Made by a program: the position numbers and the translations under genes. From contig NZ_FNXG01000004.1 of NCBI RefSeq assembly GCF_900108405.1, forward strand, positions 1-64,000: 64,000 bases of DNA. Reading direction: 5' to 3'. Source of the DNA: Paracoccus alkenifer (GTDB taxonomy: Bacteria > Pseudomonadota > Alphaproteobacteria > Rhodobacterales > Rhodobacteraceae). Of this stretch, positions 1 to 8,975 are shown one piece after another (within the stretch, counting starts at the first letter, position 1; each line of letters starts with the position of its first letter). The notes beneath the pieces were generated by a model. The model made no database searches and was not told where the DNA came from. It saw only the letters and a program-made list of their open reading frames with translations.

Positions 1-494
1 TGCCGGCGGGCGAAATCGAGGTCGGATTCGCGGTATTGCACGGTGTATTCAAGGGTCGGGTAAGCCTGCGACAATTGGAACTCGACCGCCGGATCGCCAA
101 GCCGGGCATAGTCCGACAGCAGTTCCTGCAAGATCTGCACCACGGTCTTATCGTGGAAAATCCGCTGGTTGCGGCGCCGTGAGGCAAGCCAGAACCACGG
201 CCGCAGGGTCAGCTCGTAACGATGCCCGTTCTCGCCCACCCCCGCCCAACGCGCCTGCGTCACGATGCCGTCAAAGGATTGGCCGCCATAGCGGGTCTCG
301 ATCTCGACCGTGGCGTGGGTGCCGATCAGCGCATCAAAATCAAGATCCCCGCGCGTGGCCAGCGCCTCGACACGGTAATCAAACAGGTCGTTGAGGTGGT
401 CGCTGCCCTCAAAGCGCAAAAGCGCCAGAACATCCGGCCCAAGATCCGTCGTCAGGCGACCAAGCCGGCCAGATTGCCGAAGAGAGGCGTTCAT
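1..494 (-). CDS. vgrG: Type VI secretion spike protein VgrG, N-terminal part (cut by window edge)
   Basis: The minus strand is open from an ATG at 494 down to base 1 (164 codons, no stop). The translation begins MNASLRQSGRLGRLTTDLG and has the VgrG/Rhs-Vgr head signatures: an FEGSDHLNDLFDYRVEAL stretch near residues 28-45, and YTVQYRESDLDFARR at the truncated end, matching the conserved YxVQYRESDxxFxxR of the gp27-like domain. VgrG trimers form the tip of the T6SS puncturing device and carry effectors. The middle and C-terminal (gp5-like, effector) parts lie outside the window, so its cargo is unknown. Domain assignment is firm; whether a complete T6SS flanks it cannot be seen. Confidence 0.85.
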   Translation of the reverse strand, partial: MNASLRQSGRLGRLTTDLGPDVLALLRFEGSDHLNDLFDYRVEALATRGDLDFDALIGTHATVEIETRYGGQSFDGIVTQARWAGVGENGHRYELTLRPWFWLASRRRNQRIFHDKTVVQILQELLSDYARLGDPAVEFQLSQAYPTLEYTVQYRESDLDFARR

Positions 495-1073
495 AAATGG
501 CCCCCGATAAAATCAAATCAAGAAAATATTCCGTGAGTATGCCCAAGCCCAGGGGCAAAGCCAAGCACATGCGGACTAATCGGCTAGAAACAGGCACAAA
601 TATTTCGGATATTGAGGTGTTGCTGCCGAAAAACCCGCCATCCTGTCGCTGAATCGGCCGTCGGGACCAGCAGCCCGTCGCCGATCAGCCCACGCACCGC
701 ATCGCCGCTACGGCACCCACGGATCAGCCCCCAGTCTTTCGGCGATATATCGTTCCGGCGTGGTCGCACGATCTGATTGCCAGGGGGCCGTCCGCGCTGC
801 GATCAGCATCTGGCCCAAGGCGGCAGGCCCTGCTGACCATTGCGCGGGGCATCATCCGGCGACGCCATGCACAGGACCGGCCACACCAGCTCAGCCGCAA
901 ACCCCGGAGCCGCACCCAAGGACCGCTTGCTGAAACGCCACGCTGGCGGGGCCGGATGCCACAAGGCGGCAGGGCAGAGCAGTTGCAAGACAGAAAATAC
1001 GCCCGACAACGCGGGCCGGCAACAAAACCCGCCCCTTGAGGACTGGATTTCCTGAACAGCGAGGCGGGAAAAC
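495..1073. other. Intergenic stretch between vgrG and tRNA-Pro, no gene recognised
   Basis: About 580 bp. The first 60 bp upstream of vgrG are AT-rich and probably hold its promoter. Between about 560 and 1020 the minus strand has short overlapping frames, one containing [17 protein letters not shown] before a stop near 688, which looks like a decayed coding fragment. None could be assigned to a family. Treated as non-coding, possibly degenerate. Confidence 0.4.
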
Positions 1074-1150
1074 TGGTCGGAGCGAGAGGATTCGAACCTC
1101 CGACCCCCTGCTCCCGAAGCAGGTGCGCTACCAGGCTGCGCTACGCTCCG
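1074..1150 (-). tRNA. tRNA-Pro (anticodon CGG)
   Basis: Read on the minus strand, a 7-bp acceptor stem CGGAGCG (1150-1144) pairs with CGCTCCG, followed by discriminator A and an encoded CCA (1076-1074). The anticodon stem CCTGC/GCAGG encloses the loop TTCGGGA, giving anticodon CGG. The T arm contains GGTTCGAATCC. Length 77 nt with the C1-G72 pair characteristic of bacterial tRNA-Pro. Confidence 0.95.
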
Positions 1151-1220
1151 ACCGTGACGCGGCAGGTATCCCGTGGCGCGGGCGAATGCAAGGGGGGATG
1201 GCGCGCAAACTTGCGGTTGC

Positions 1221-1249
1221 GGCGCGGCCGGCCCAAGGGCGGCCGCGCC
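1221..1249 (-). terminator. GC-rich hairpin downstream of leuB
   Basis: GGCGCGGCC (1221-1229) and GGCCGCGCC (1241-1249) form a perfect 9-bp stem just after the leuB stop. There is no clear T-tract on the minus strand, so termination is inferred from position and stem strength only. Confidence 0.45.
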
Positions 1250-1256
1250 GGCAGTA

Positions 1257-2360
1257 TCAGCCGGCCAGCGCCGCGATGATGCGGTCGCCCATGGCCGAGG
1301 TCGAGATCGGGGTGCCGCCCTCGGGGCCCATCAGATCGGCGGTGCGGGCACCCTCGGCCAGCACCTTTTCCACCGCGGCTTCCAGATCGTCGGCGGCCTG
1401 CGCCTCGGCAAAGGAATAGCGCAGCGCCATGGCAAAGCTGAGGATGCAGGCGATCGGATTGGCCTTGCCCTGCCCCGCGATGTCGGGGGCCGAGCCATGC
1501 ACCGGTTCATACAGCGCCTTGGGGCGGCCGTTCGCCGCCGGGGCGCCCAACGACGCCGAGGGCAGCATCCCAAGGCTGCCGGTCAACATCGCCGCCGCGT
1601 CCGACAGGATGTCGCCGAACAAATTGTCGGTCACGATCACGTCGAACTGGCGCGGGTTGCGCACCAACTGCATGGCGCCGTTGTCGGCATACATGTGCGA
1701 CAGCTCGACATCCGCATATTCCTCGTCGTGGATCTTCTGGACGACTTCGCGCCACAGGATCCCCGATTCCATCACATTGGCCTTTTCCATCGAGCAGACG
1801 CGGCCCGCCCGCTTGCGCGCCAGATCGAACGCCGCGCGGGCGACGCGGGCGATTTCCGATTCCGTATAGCGCTGGGTGTTGATGCCCACCCGCTCGCCGT
1901 TTTCGGTAAAGATGCCGCGCGGCTCGCCGAAATAGACGCCCGAGGTCAGTTCGCGCACGATCAGGATATCCAGCCCCGCCACCACATCGCGCTTGAGGCT
2001 GGAAAAATCCGCCAGCGCGTCGAAACACTGCGCCGGGCGCAGGTTGGCGAACAGGTCCATTTCCTTGCGCAGGCGCAACAGCCCCCGTTCCGGTTTCACG
2101 CTGAAATCGAGGTTGTCGTATTTCGGCCCGCCGACCGCGCCCAGCAGCACCGCATCGACCGCCTGCGCCTGCGCCATGGTTTCGTCCGACAGCGGCGCAC
2201 CGTGGGCGTCATAGGCGGCGCCGCCGACCAGCCCCTCGGACACGTCGAACCGCATCCCGCGGTTGGCCTGGAACCAGTCGATGACCTTGCGCACCTCGGC
2301 CATGACTTCGGGGCCGATGCCGTCGCCCGGCAGGATCAGAAGGGAATAGCTGTCGGTCAT
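1257..2360 (-). CDS. leuB: 3-isopropylmalate dehydrogenase
   Basis: 367 aa, the normal family length, starting ATG at 2360 ([19 protein letters not shown]). LeuB oxidatively decarboxylates 3-isopropylmalate to 2-oxoisocaproate with NAD, the third step of leucine synthesis in the cytoplasm. Visible signatures: [10 protein letters not shown] at the N-terminus, [12 protein letters not shown] near residue 75, the substrate-binding [14 protein letters not shown], and the metal-binding [19 protein letters not shown]. The open frame extends upstream to 2609, but that part lacks family similarity, so 2360 is the start. leuC and leuD lie upstream on the same strand, separated by one plus-strand gene, so leuB probably has its own promoter in 2361-2509. 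Confidence 0.97.
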   Translation of the reverse strand: MTDSYSLLILPGDGIGPEVMAEVRKVIDWFQANRGMRFDVSEGLVGGAAYDAHGAPLSDETMAQAQAVDAVLLGAVGGPKYDNLDFSVKPERGLLRLRKEMDLFANLRPAQCFDALADFSSLKRDVVAGLDILIVRELTSGVYFGEPRGIFTENGERVGINTQRYTESEIARVARAAFDLARKRAGRVCSMEKANVMESGILWREVVQKIHDEEYADVELSHMYADNGAMQLVRNPRQFDVIVTDNLFGDILSDAAAMLTGSLGMLPSASLGAPAANGRPKALYEPVHGSAPDIAGQGKANPIACILSFAMALRYSFAEAQAADDLEAAVEKVLAEGARTADLMGPEGGTPISTSAMGDRIIAALAG

Positions 2361-2509
2361 CTTGCGCCTTTGCGTTTCGGGTTTCGCGGATCGTTTCCGC
2401 CTAGCCCCGCCCCGCCTTTGCGTCAAGTTCACGGGCATTTGGCTTGCAGTCCGGCCGCCGGTCCGGTGGGAATGGTCCCGCCGCCCGGAATGGATGAAGG
2501 AGTCGGACG

Positions 2510-2917
2510 ATGAAACCCATGCTTGCCGTGGCAGCCGCTGCCCTTTGGATGACCGCCGCCGGGGCCGGGCTGGCCGAACGGGGAATGACGGTGCCGCTGC
2601 CCGATACATCCAGCCTGTCGCAGGCGCAGGCGCAGGCGCTGATTGCCGAGCTGGCGCAGGTGAACGTGATCACCTCGAACTGCCCCGACCATGCGATCTC
2701 GGACGCGGAATGGACGCTGATCACCGCCACCGGCGACCAACTGGCCGCACAGCTGGGGCTGAGCGCGCAGGACTACGACCGCGAATATTACGGCCCGGCC
2801 TTTCAGCTGCTGGACGACCCCGGCGCCTGTGACCGCATCGGCCCGACCGCGGGGCCGCTGATTGCGCGGCTGAAACAGATGGGCGGCGGAACCACGCCGA
2901 CCGACCACCCGCAGTAA
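2510..2917 (+). CDS. Small secreted protein of unknown function
   Basis: 135 aa. An AAGGAG Shine-Dalgarno lies 8 bp before the ATG. Residues 1-22 ([22 protein letters not shown]) form a typical Sec signal peptide, so the mature protein of about 113 aa is periplasmic or secreted. It has two cysteines (in TSNCPDH and PGACDRI) that could form a disulfide. No family was recognised. It sits between the divergent leuB and the convergent EEP-domain gene, whose stop is only 3 bp away. Codon use resembles its neighbours. It is a genuine gene by start context and signal peptide, but its function is unknown. Confidence 0.75.
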   Translation: MKPMLAVAAAALWMTAAGAGLAERGMTVPLPDTSSLSQAQAQALIAELAQVNVITSNCPDHAISDAEWTLITATGDQLAAQLGLSAQDYDREYYGPAFQLLDDPGACDRIGPTAGPLIARLKQMGGGTTPTDHPQ

Positions 2918-2920
2918 GGC

Positions 2921-3970
2921 TTAGTCCAGCGCCAGATCGACCCACACCAGCCGGTGACGCGAGGCCGCGCGCGCGATCTCGGCCATGGGATCCCCGGGCG
3001 CAGGCCAGAACACCCCCGCATCCAGCACGGCAAGATCGGCCGAGGGCAGCACCACATCCACCCGCATGTTGCCCGGCCGGCCCGGCTCGTCCCCCCATTC
3101 GGCGGTGTCCAGCGCCGGGTCGCCCCGCTGCGCGGCATTGGCGCCGACCTGGGGCGCCAGCCGCCCGCCTTCGCTGGCGGGGCGCGGATCCTGCACGCGC
3201 GACAGCAGCGCCGCCATCGCCTGACGCCGCCCCTCGCCGTCCACGGGGTCGAGATTGGTATTCCCGATCAGCACGAAACGCGCGTCAGGCAGGCGGTCCA
3301 GCCAGAACGCGGCCTCGTCATGGTTGCGCCGGGCGTTGCGGTCGCCGCGACCGAACACCGGCGGCGTCGCGGCCCAGGCCAGCAGCGTCAGCGGCTGTTC
3401 GCCCGCCAGCACCGGCACCTGCCAATGCGCGGTGGTGGACAGGCGCTGTGCCGCCGCGACCTCTGCCGGGGCCGAAGGCATCAGGTTCCCCGGCAGGTCG
3501 CGCCACAGCAGGACGGAATGGTCCGTGACCTCACCCAGAGGCAGCCGCGATAGCAGCGCCATGCCCTTTTGCCCGGAAAACTGCCCGAACCCCTGCGCGT
3601 CGTCGGCGGTGCCCAGCCGGCCGTCGCCATCCATGTCCAACCCCGTGGCCATGCCGCGGTTGGGACGGCTGGCGTGGCGGTGGGGATAGTCCACCCCCGC
3701 ATCCTCCAGCAGCGCGGCAAAACCGGACAGCGCCCGCCCCTCGTGGTCCCAGTCGAAACCGGTCAGCAGCAGCACATCGGGCGCAACCGCGGCGATCACC
3801 TGCACCGCCGCCGCAACCTGCGCATCCTTGCCCGAGGCGATGTCGCGCAGCAAAAGCCCCGGCCCCTCGCGCGAGAGGTCGGGGGAAAACGTGGCCACCC
3901 GCAGCCGCTCGGCCAGCGCGGGCCCGGCGGCCAGCGCCAGCCACAGGGCCAGCGCAGCCCCAAGGCGCAA
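2921..3970 (-). CDS. Secreted endonuclease/exonuclease/phosphatase-fold protein
   Basis: 349 aa. The only plausible start is a TTG at 3970, 2 bp after the leuD stop; it opens directly into a signal peptide (RLGAALALWLALAAGPALA), so the protein is exported. The EEP (DNase I-like) fold is supported by VATFSPDLS near the start, PDVLLLTGFDWDHEG, the metal-site-like VLIGNTNLDPVDGEG and a terminal HRLVWVDLAL. Members cleave phosphodiester or phosphomonoester bonds; substrate unknown. The usual SDHxP ending appears as SRHRLV. Translation is probably coupled to leuD, because no good Shine-Dalgarno precedes the TTG. Confidence 0.8.
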   Translation of the reverse strand: MRLGAALALWLALAAGPALAERLRVATFSPDLSREGPGLLLRDIASGKDAQVAAAVQVIAAVAPDVLLLTGFDWDHEGRALSGFAALLEDAGVDYPHRHASRPNRGMATGLDMDGDGRLGTADDAQGFGQFSGQKGMALLSRLPLGEVTDHSVLLWRDLPGNLMPSAPAEVAAAQRLSTTAHWQVPVLAGEQPLTLLAWAATPPVFGRGDRNARRNHDEAAFWLDRLPDARFVLIGNTNLDPVDGEGRRQAMAALLSRVQDPRPASEGGRLAPQVGANAAQRGDPALDTAEWGDEPGRPGNMRVDVVLPSADLAVLDAGVFWPAPGDPMAEIARAASRHRLVWVDLALD

Positions 3971-3972
3971 GG

Positions 3973-4578
3973 TCAGACCCAGGGCTGCGCTTGCGCGATG
4001 CGGGTCTCGTAAGCCGCGATCGCGCGCGCCTTTTCCATGGTCAGCCCGATGTCGTCCAGCCCGTTCAGCAGGCAGTGCTTGCGGTGCGGGTCGATGTCGA
4101 AATGATAGGCGGTGCCATCCGCGCCGGTCACGGTCTGCGATTCCAGATCCACGGTCAGCCGGGCATTGGCGCCGTTTTCGGCGTCCTTCATCAGCGCCTC
4201 GACCGCCTCGGCCGGCAGCATGATGGGCAGGATGCCGTTCTTGAAGCAGTTATTATAGAAAATGTCGGCAAAGCTGGTCGAGATCACCGCCCGGATTCCA
4301 TAGTCCAGCAGCGCCCAGGGCGCATGTTCGCGCGACGAGCCGCAGCCAAAGTTGTCGCCCGCCACGATGATCTGCGATTCGCGCCATGCCGGCTTGTTCA
4401 GCACGAAATCGGGGTTTTCACTGCCGTCGGGGTGATAGCGCATCTCGTCGAACAGGTTCTTGCCCAGCCCGGAACGATGGATCGTCTTCAGGAACTGCTT
4501 GGGAATGATCATGTCGGTGTCGATGTTGACCAGCGGCATGGGCGCCGCGATGCCGGTCAGGGTGGTGAACTTGTCCAT
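3973..4578 (-). CDS. leuD: 3-isopropylmalate dehydratase small subunit
   Basis: 201 aa starting ATG at 4578 ([26 protein letters not shown]). LeuD pairs with LeuC to isomerise 2-isopropylmalate to 3-isopropylmalate. The swivel-domain signatures are present: [13 protein letters not shown] near residue 18, [17 protein letters not shown] in the middle, and [17 protein letters not shown]. Length and motifs are standard. It is separated from leuC by an HdeD-like gene on the same strand with small gaps (95 and 61 bp), which suggests one transcript. The open frame continues upstream to 5055, but only the part from 4578 is LeuD-like. Confidence 0.97.
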   Translation of the reverse strand: MDKFTTLTGIAAPMPLVNIDTDMIIPKQFLKTIHRSGLGKNLFDEMRYHPDGSENPDFVLNKPAWRESQIIVAGDNFGCGSSREHAPWALLDYGIRAVISTSFADIFYNNCFKNGILPIMLPAEAVEALMKDAENGANARLTVDLESQTVTGADGTAYHFDIDPHRKHCLLNGLDDIGLTMEKARAIAAYETRIAQAQPWV

Positions 4579-4673
4579 GTCTTCGCTCCGGAAAAATCGA
4601 CTGCCGCGGCTTGCCCGGCGGCAGGGTGGCCGGCGGCGGGGCCGCGGGCCGGTGTTTTCGGTTGTGACGGCCG

Positions 4674-5198
4674 TCAGGGCCGCCCGATGCGGCGCGTCGC
4701 CATTCCCGCCATCAGCAGCGCGGTGCCGACCACGATCAGCTCGACCGCCAGCAGCACCCCCAGCGCCACCGCGCTGGCCTGCGGCAGGCGGAACAGGATA
4801 TACAGCCCCAGCCCGACCGAGATCAGCGCCGACAGCACCATGGTCCACATCATCTGGCTGCCGCGATACTCGGTCGCCGCCAGATACAGCCGCGATCCCC
4901 CCGAAAGCAGGAACAGCACCCCCACCACGATGGTCAGCGAGATCATCCCTTCGAGCGGGCGGGCCAGCATCCAGACCCCCAGCACCAGGTTCAGCAGGCT
5001 GAGCAGCCCGAACCAGCCGCGGTTGGGCAGGGTGCCGTCGGAAAACGCAGCCCACAGCCCCAGCGTGCCGCTGAACACAAAGGCCCAGCCGACGAAAATC
5101 GCCACCGCCAGCGAGGCCGGCAGCGGAAACGCAAGGGCGATGATGCCCCCGATCAGGGCCACGACGCCCGCGATGATCAGTGCCGTGCTGCCTTTCAT
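4674..5198 (-). CDS. HdeD-family (DUF308) membrane protein between leuC and leuD
   Basis: 174 aa with about six hydrophobic segments in three hairpins, typical of the HdeD/DUF308 family (the E. coli member is linked to acid resistance). Visible segments include [39 protein letters not shown] and [20 protein letters not shown]. The conserved polar positions after LARP and in [18 protein letters not shown] match the family layout. It lies inside the leuCD unit, 61 bp after leuC and 95 bp before leuD, with no metabolic role in leucine synthesis that can be inferred. Family assignment is good; function here is unknown. Confidence 0.85.
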   Translation of the reverse strand: MKGSTALIIAGVVALIGGIIALAFPLPASLAVAIFVGWAFVFSGTLGLWAAFSDGTLPNRGWFGLLSLLNLVLGVWMLARPLEGMISLTIVVGVLFLLSGGSRLYLAATEYRGSQMMWTMVLSALISVGLGLYILFRLPQASAVALGVLLAVELIVVGTALLMAGMATRRIGRP

Positions 5199-5259
5199 GG
5201 CGCCATCCTTTCGGGTTGGGGCCCGGCGGCCCCGTGGCCGCGCGGGCGGGAACCAGGGC

Positions 5260-6705
5260 TTATGCGGTGGCCGGGGCCTCGGCCATCACCTCGCGCACAT
5301 CGACCAGATGCCCGGCGACGCCGGCGGCGGCGGCCATGACCGGCGACATCAGATGCGTGCGCCCGCCGCGGCCCATCCGGCCCTCGAAGTTGCGGTTCGA
5401 GGTGGCGGCGCAGCGCTCGCCCGGCGCCAGCTGGTCGGGGTTCATGCCCAGACACATGGAACAGCCCGCCAGCCGCCAGTCGAAACCCGCGTCGATGAAG
5501 ACGCGGTCCAGCCCCTCTTCCTCGGCCTGCATCCGCACGAGGCCCGAACCCGGAACCACCATCCCGCGCACGCCCGGCGCCAGATGCTTGCCGCGCAGCA
5601 CTCCGGCGGCGGCGCGCAGATCCTCGATACGGCCGTTGGTGCAGGATCCGATGAACACCGAATCGATCTTGATGTCGGTCAGCTTCATGCCGGGGGTCAG
5701 CCCCATGTAGTCAAGCGACCGGCGCGCGGCCTCGACCTTGCCGCCCTCGAAATCTTCGGGCGCGGGGACGGTGCCGCCGATGGGCAGCACATCCTCGGGC
5801 GAGGTGCCCCAGGTCACCACCGGCTCGATATCCTCGCCGCGGATGGTGACCACCTTGTCCCACTGCGCGTCGTCGTCGGAAAACAGGGTCTTCCACCACG
5901 TCACCGCGGCTTCCCACGCGGCGCCTTTCGGGGCGTGCGGGCGGCCCTTGACATAGTCAAAGGTCTTTTCGTCGGGCGCGATCAGCCCGGCGCGGGCGCC
6001 GCCCTCGATCGCCATGTTGCAGACGGTCATGCGGCCTTCCATCGACAGCTCGCGGATCGCCTGGCCGCAGTATTCGATGACATGGCCGGTGCCGCCGGCG
6101 GTGCCGGTCTTGCCGATCACCGCAAGGGTGATGTCCTTGGCGGTCACGCCGGGGCGCAGGCTGCCAGTGATCTCCACCTTCATGTTTTTCGATTTCTTCT
6201 GGATCAGCGTCTGGGTGGCCAGAACATGTTCCACCTCGGAGGTGCCGATGCCGTGCGCCAGCGCGCCGAATGCGCCATGGGTGGCGGTGTGGCTGTCGCC
6301 GCAGACCACGGTCATGCCGGGCAGGGTCCAGCCTTGTTCCGGGCCGACGATATGGACGATGCCCTGACGGATGTCGTTCATCGGGTAATAGTTCACCCCG
6401 AATTCGCGGGCGTTCTTGTCAAGCTCGGCGACCTGGGCGCGACCCTCGGGGTTCTCGATCCCGTCCACGCGGTCGGCGGTGGTCGGCACGTTGTGGTCGG
6501 GCACGGCGATGGTCTTTTCCGGCGCGCGCACCTTGCGGCCGGTCATGCGCAGCCCCTCGAACGCCTGCGGGCTGGTGACCTCGTGCACAAGGTGGCGGTC
6601 GATATACAGCAGGCAGGTGCCGTCGGGCTGGCGGTCGACGATATGGGCGTCGAAGATCTTGTCGTAAAGCGTGCGGGGACCGCTTTGGGTTGGGGTGCCG
6701 GTCAT
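5260..6705 (-). CDS. leuC: 3-isopropylmalate dehydratase large subunit
   Basis: 481 aa starting ATG at 6705 ([23 protein letters not shown]). It is the catalytic [4Fe-4S] subunit of isopropylmalate isomerase, partner of LeuD. The cluster cysteines are visible in [17 protein letters not shown] and in [40 protein letters not shown] and [16 protein letters not shown] are family hallmarks. It is the first gene of a leftward unit leuC, HdeD-like, leuD, EEP protein. A possible promoter and a 28-codon open frame lie upstream at 6797-6919. Confidence 0.97.
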   Translation of the reverse strand: MTGTPTQSGPRTLYDKIFDAHIVDRQPDGTCLLYIDRHLVHEVTSPQAFEGLRMTGRKVRAPEKTIAVPDHNVPTTADRVDGIENPEGRAQVAELDKNAREFGVNYYPMNDIRQGIVHIVGPEQGWTLPGMTVVCGDSHTATHGAFGALAHGIGTSEVEHVLATQTLIQKKSKNMKVEITGSLRPGVTAKDITLAVIGKTGTAGGTGHVIEYCGQAIRELSMEGRMTVCNMAIEGGARAGLIAPDEKTFDYVKGRPHAPKGAAWEAAVTWWKTLFSDDDAQWDKVVTIRGEDIEPVVTWGTSPEDVLPIGGTVPAPEDFEGGKVEAARRSLDYMGLTPGMKLTDIKIDSVFIGSCTNGRIEDLRAAAGVLRGKHLAPGVRGMVVPGSGLVRMQAEEEGLDRVFIDAGFDWRLAGCSMCLGMNPDQLAPGERCAATSNRNFEGRMGRGGRTHLMSPVMAAAAGVAGHLVDVREVMAEAPATA

Positions 6706-6796
6706 GGCTGTCTCTTTCGGAAAGATGGCATAGGGCGCGGGAACACGGAAAACACGTCTGGGCGCGCCACGTCGGGCGGCGCGCAGGCACGGTCGT

Positions 6797-6883
6797 TCAC
6801 AGTCGCGCGGTCACCGTCCGGCAAAGGCCGTAGAACCGGCCGGGCAGGCGGGCGCGATCGGAGATGTCGAAAAACCGGATCAT
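6797..6883 (-). other. Possible 28-codon leader ORF upstream of leuC
   Basis: An ATG at 6883 opens a 28-codon frame ending TGA at 6797, 91 bp before leuC. There is no run of Leu codons, so it is not a classical leucine attenuator. No Shine-Dalgarno is seen, but a candidate promoter (TTGCAG at 6919-6914, 18-bp spacer, TATCTA at 6895-6890, minus strand) would place the transcript start at about the ATG, so a leaderless message is conceivable. The rest of 6706-7092 shows no other gene, only the rsfS promoter region. Low confidence. Confidence 0.25.
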
Positions 6884-7013
6884 TCCGTCTAGATACCCCC
6901 TTGACGCCCCGTCCTGCAAGGGGTTGACCCCTGCGCAGCCCCCTATCGGGGCGGGTCCTGCCCGTCCTGCCCGATATTTTCCCCGCCGCCGGCAGGAATC
7001 TGCGTCGCGGTGG

Positions 7014-7041
7014 TTGAGAACGGGCGTTCCCGTGCTATCTT
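7014..7041 (+). promoter_or_regulatory. Candidate sigma70-type promoter for rsfS-rlmH
   Basis: TTGAGA (7014-7019), a 16-bp spacer and TATCTT (7036-7041) lie about 50 bp before the rsfS start. The match is by eye only. Confidence 0.4.
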
Positions 7042-7092
7042 TGTCCCATCCCGGCGCCGGGGACATGCGGCGCGCTGACCGGAGGAAGTCCC

Positions 7093-7557
7093 CTGTCCAC
7101 CACCCACCCGCGGGCCGACACGCCGGCCGCGACCGCCTCGGAAGGCAGCGACCAGCTGCTTGCCCGCATTCTTGCATCGCTTGAGGACGACAAGGCCGAG
7201 GATATCGTCACCATCGACCTGCGCGGGCGTTCCGCAATGGCGGACCATATGGTCATTGCCTCGGGGCGCAGCTCGCGGCAGGTGGCATCCATCGCCGACA
7301 AGCTGGTCGAGCGGCTGAAGGCCCAGACCGGCCACGGCGCCCGGATCGAGGGCAAGGACACCGGCGACTGGGTGCTGATCGACACCGACGACGTGATCGT
7401 CCACGTGTTCCGCCCCGAAGTGCGCGAGTTCTACCAGCTGGAAAAGATGTGGATGCCGGCCGATGCGCTGGCCAGCCTGCGCGCCGATGCTGCCCGCGAT
7501 GACGCCGGGCGCGACGGGGCAGCCCGCGACGGGGCGGGCCACACGCTGGCGCAGTAA
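7093..7557 (+). CDS. rsfS: Ribosomal silencing factor RsfS
   Basis: RsfS binds ribosomal protein uL14 and blocks 50S-30S joining during starvation. The protein is 154 aa if translation starts at the CTG at 7093, placed 6 bp after GGAGGA (7081-7086). The conserved domain begins around residue 23 ([26 protein letters not shown]) and lies mostly upstream of the first in-frame ATG (7237), so that ATG cannot be the start; no GTG or TTG fits. Signatures: [41 protein letters not shown] and FYQLEKMW. A low-complexity Asp/Ala/Gly tail follows. rlmH follows 10 bp downstream, the usual operon partner. Confidence 0.9.
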   Translation: MSTTHPRADTPAATASEGSDQLLARILASLEDDKAEDIVTIDLRGRSAMADHMVIASGRSSRQVASIADKLVERLKAQTGHGARIEGKDTGDWVLIDTDDVIVHVFRPEVREFYQLEKMWMPADALASLRADAARDDAGRDGAARDGAGHTLAQ

Positions 7558-7567
7558 GCCCCGCGGG

Positions 7568-8044
7568 ATGCTGCGGGTCCGTATCGCTGCGGTGGGCCGG
7601 CTGCCGGCCCGCGCCCCCGAAACGCCGCTGATCGCGGATTACCTGACCCGTTTTGCGCAAACCGGCCGCCCGCTGGGGCTGGGCCCGGCCGACATCGCCG
7701 AGGTCGAGGACCGGCGCGGTGGCGGCAAGGCCGCCGAGGCCGCGCTGCTGTCCCGCCAGATCCCCACGGGCGCGGCGGTGATCGCACTGGACGAACGCGG
7801 CCGGCAGTTCACCTCGCCCGAGTTCGCCGCCCTGCTGGCGCGGCTGCGCGACGACGGACAGTCGGACGCGGTGTTCCTGATCGGCGGCGCCGACGGGCTG
7901 GACCCGGAACTGCGCAACCGCGCCGCGCACAGCCTGTCTTTCGGCGCAATGGTCTGGCCGCATATGCTGGTGCGGGTGATGCTGGCCGAACAGCTTTACC
8001 GTGCCGCCACCATCCTGGCCGGCCTGCCCTATCACCGCGCCTGA
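7568..8044 (+). CDS. rlmH: 23S rRNA (pseudouridine1915-N3)-methyltransferase
   Basis: 158 aa, ATG at 7568. RlmH is a SPOUT-class enzyme that methylates pseudouridine 1915 in helix 69 of 23S rRNA with S-adenosylmethionine. Family marks: [19 protein letters not shown] in the middle, the SAM-binding knot loop [15 protein letters not shown], and the C-terminal [23 protein letters not shown] with a terminal YHRA, all diagnostic. It is co-directional with rsfS (10-bp gap) and probably co-transcribed. The N-terminus ([12 protein letters not shown]) matches the family start. Confidence 0.96.
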   Translation: MLRVRIAAVGRLPARAPETPLIADYLTRFAQTGRPLGLGPADIAEVEDRRGGGKAAEAALLSRQIPTGAAVIALDERGRQFTSPEFAALLARLRDDGQSDAVFLIGGADGLDPELRNRAAHSLSFGAMVWPHMLVRVMLAEQLYRAATILAGLPYHRA

Positions 8045-8051
8045 CGCGCGT

Positions 8052-8879
8052 TCAGCACTCGGAAAAATCGAACGCGTCGATGATCTCGACCGCCTCGTCC
8101 GCGGTTTCGACGAATCGGATCAGGTCAAGATCGTCGGGACTGATGGTCCCGGCCTCGACCAGCGCCTGCCAGTTGACGATCTCTTTCCAGAACGCGCCGC
8201 CGAACAGCAGGAACGGCACCCGCCGCATCCGGCCGGTCTGGATCAGGGTCAGCGCCTCGAACATCTCGTCCAGCGTGCCGAAGCCGCCGGGGAAGATGGT
8301 GATGACCTTGGCCCGCATCAGGAAATGCATCTTGCGGATGGCGAAATAGTGAAAGTTGAAGCACAGGTCCGGGGTCACATAGGTGTTCGGCGCCTGTTCA
8401 TGGGGCAGCACGATGGACAGGCCGATGGAATGGCCGCCCGCCTCATGCGCGCCCTTGTTGCCGGCCTCCATCACGCCGGGGCCGCCGCCGGTGCAGATCA
8501 CCCATTCGCGCCCATAGGTGGCCAGGCTGCGCTGGGTCATCAGGCAGGCGAAACGCTCGGCCTCGGTGTAATAGCACGACAGCGCGCCCAGCGTGGGGGT
8601 GGCGGCGGTATCGGCATCCTGCGGCGTGGGAATGCGGGCGCCGCCGAACATCACCACCGTGGACTGCACGCCGCGCTCGTCCAGCACCATCTGCGGCTTG
8701 AGCAGTTCCAGCTGCAGCCGCACCGGGCGCAGCTCCTCGCGCAGCAGGAAATCGGTGTCGGTGAACGCCAGCCGATAGGCGGGCGCGCGGGTCTGCGCGG
8801 TGTCCGGGGTGCGGCTGGTCACGCGCACGTCCTGATAGCTGTCGCGGAATGCGTGGCTGCGATCGTCTTCTGGCGTCAT
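8052..8879 (-). CDS. LOG-family (TIGR00730) Rossmann-fold nucleotide phosphoribohydrolase-like protein
   Basis: 275 aa. It carries the two LOG/lysine-decarboxylase-like signatures: GGGPGVMEAGNKGAHEAGG near the middle and PGGFGTLDEMFEALTLIQTG (the PGGxGTxxE motif) towards the C-terminus. Characterised members hydrolyse the N-glycosidic bond of AMP or cytokinin riboside monophosphate. An N-terminal region of about 85 residues precedes the core, as in the longer bacterial subgroup. It converges on rlmH with a 7-bp gap. Old annotations as lysine decarboxylase are wrong for this family; the physiological substrate is not evident. Confidence 0.88.
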   Translation of the reverse strand: MTPEDDRSHAFRDSYQDVRVTSRTPDTAQTRAPAYRLAFTDTDFLLREELRPVRLQLELLKPQMVLDERGVQSTVVMFGGARIPTPQDADTAATPTLGALSCYYTEAERFACLMTQRSLATYGREWVICTGGGPGVMEAGNKGAHEAGGHSIGLSIVLPHEQAPNTYVTPDLCFNFHYFAIRKMHFLMRAKVITIFPGGFGTLDEMFEALTLIQTGRMRRVPFLLFGGAFWKEIVNWQALVEAGTISPDDLDLIRFVETADEAVEIIDAFDFSEC

Positions 8880-8975
8880 CGGATCCTCATCACCGGCGCG
8901 GCGAGATTGCGCCCTCTTGCCCCCCCGCTTATAGCCCGAAGCTGACAGTTTCCACCCGAGGATGAAGGAGCCGCC

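Noticed and set aside
3991..6927. 978-codon open frame on the plus strand opposite leuD, the HdeD-like gene and leuC
   Set aside because: It is antisense to three well-supported genes, and its length follows from high-GC codon bias; the translation is rich in His/Arg/Gly with no domain.
6797..7177. 126-codon minus-strand frame upstream of leuC
   Set aside because: Its first part is antisense to rsfS and its promoter; only the last 28 codons were kept, as a low-confidence leader.
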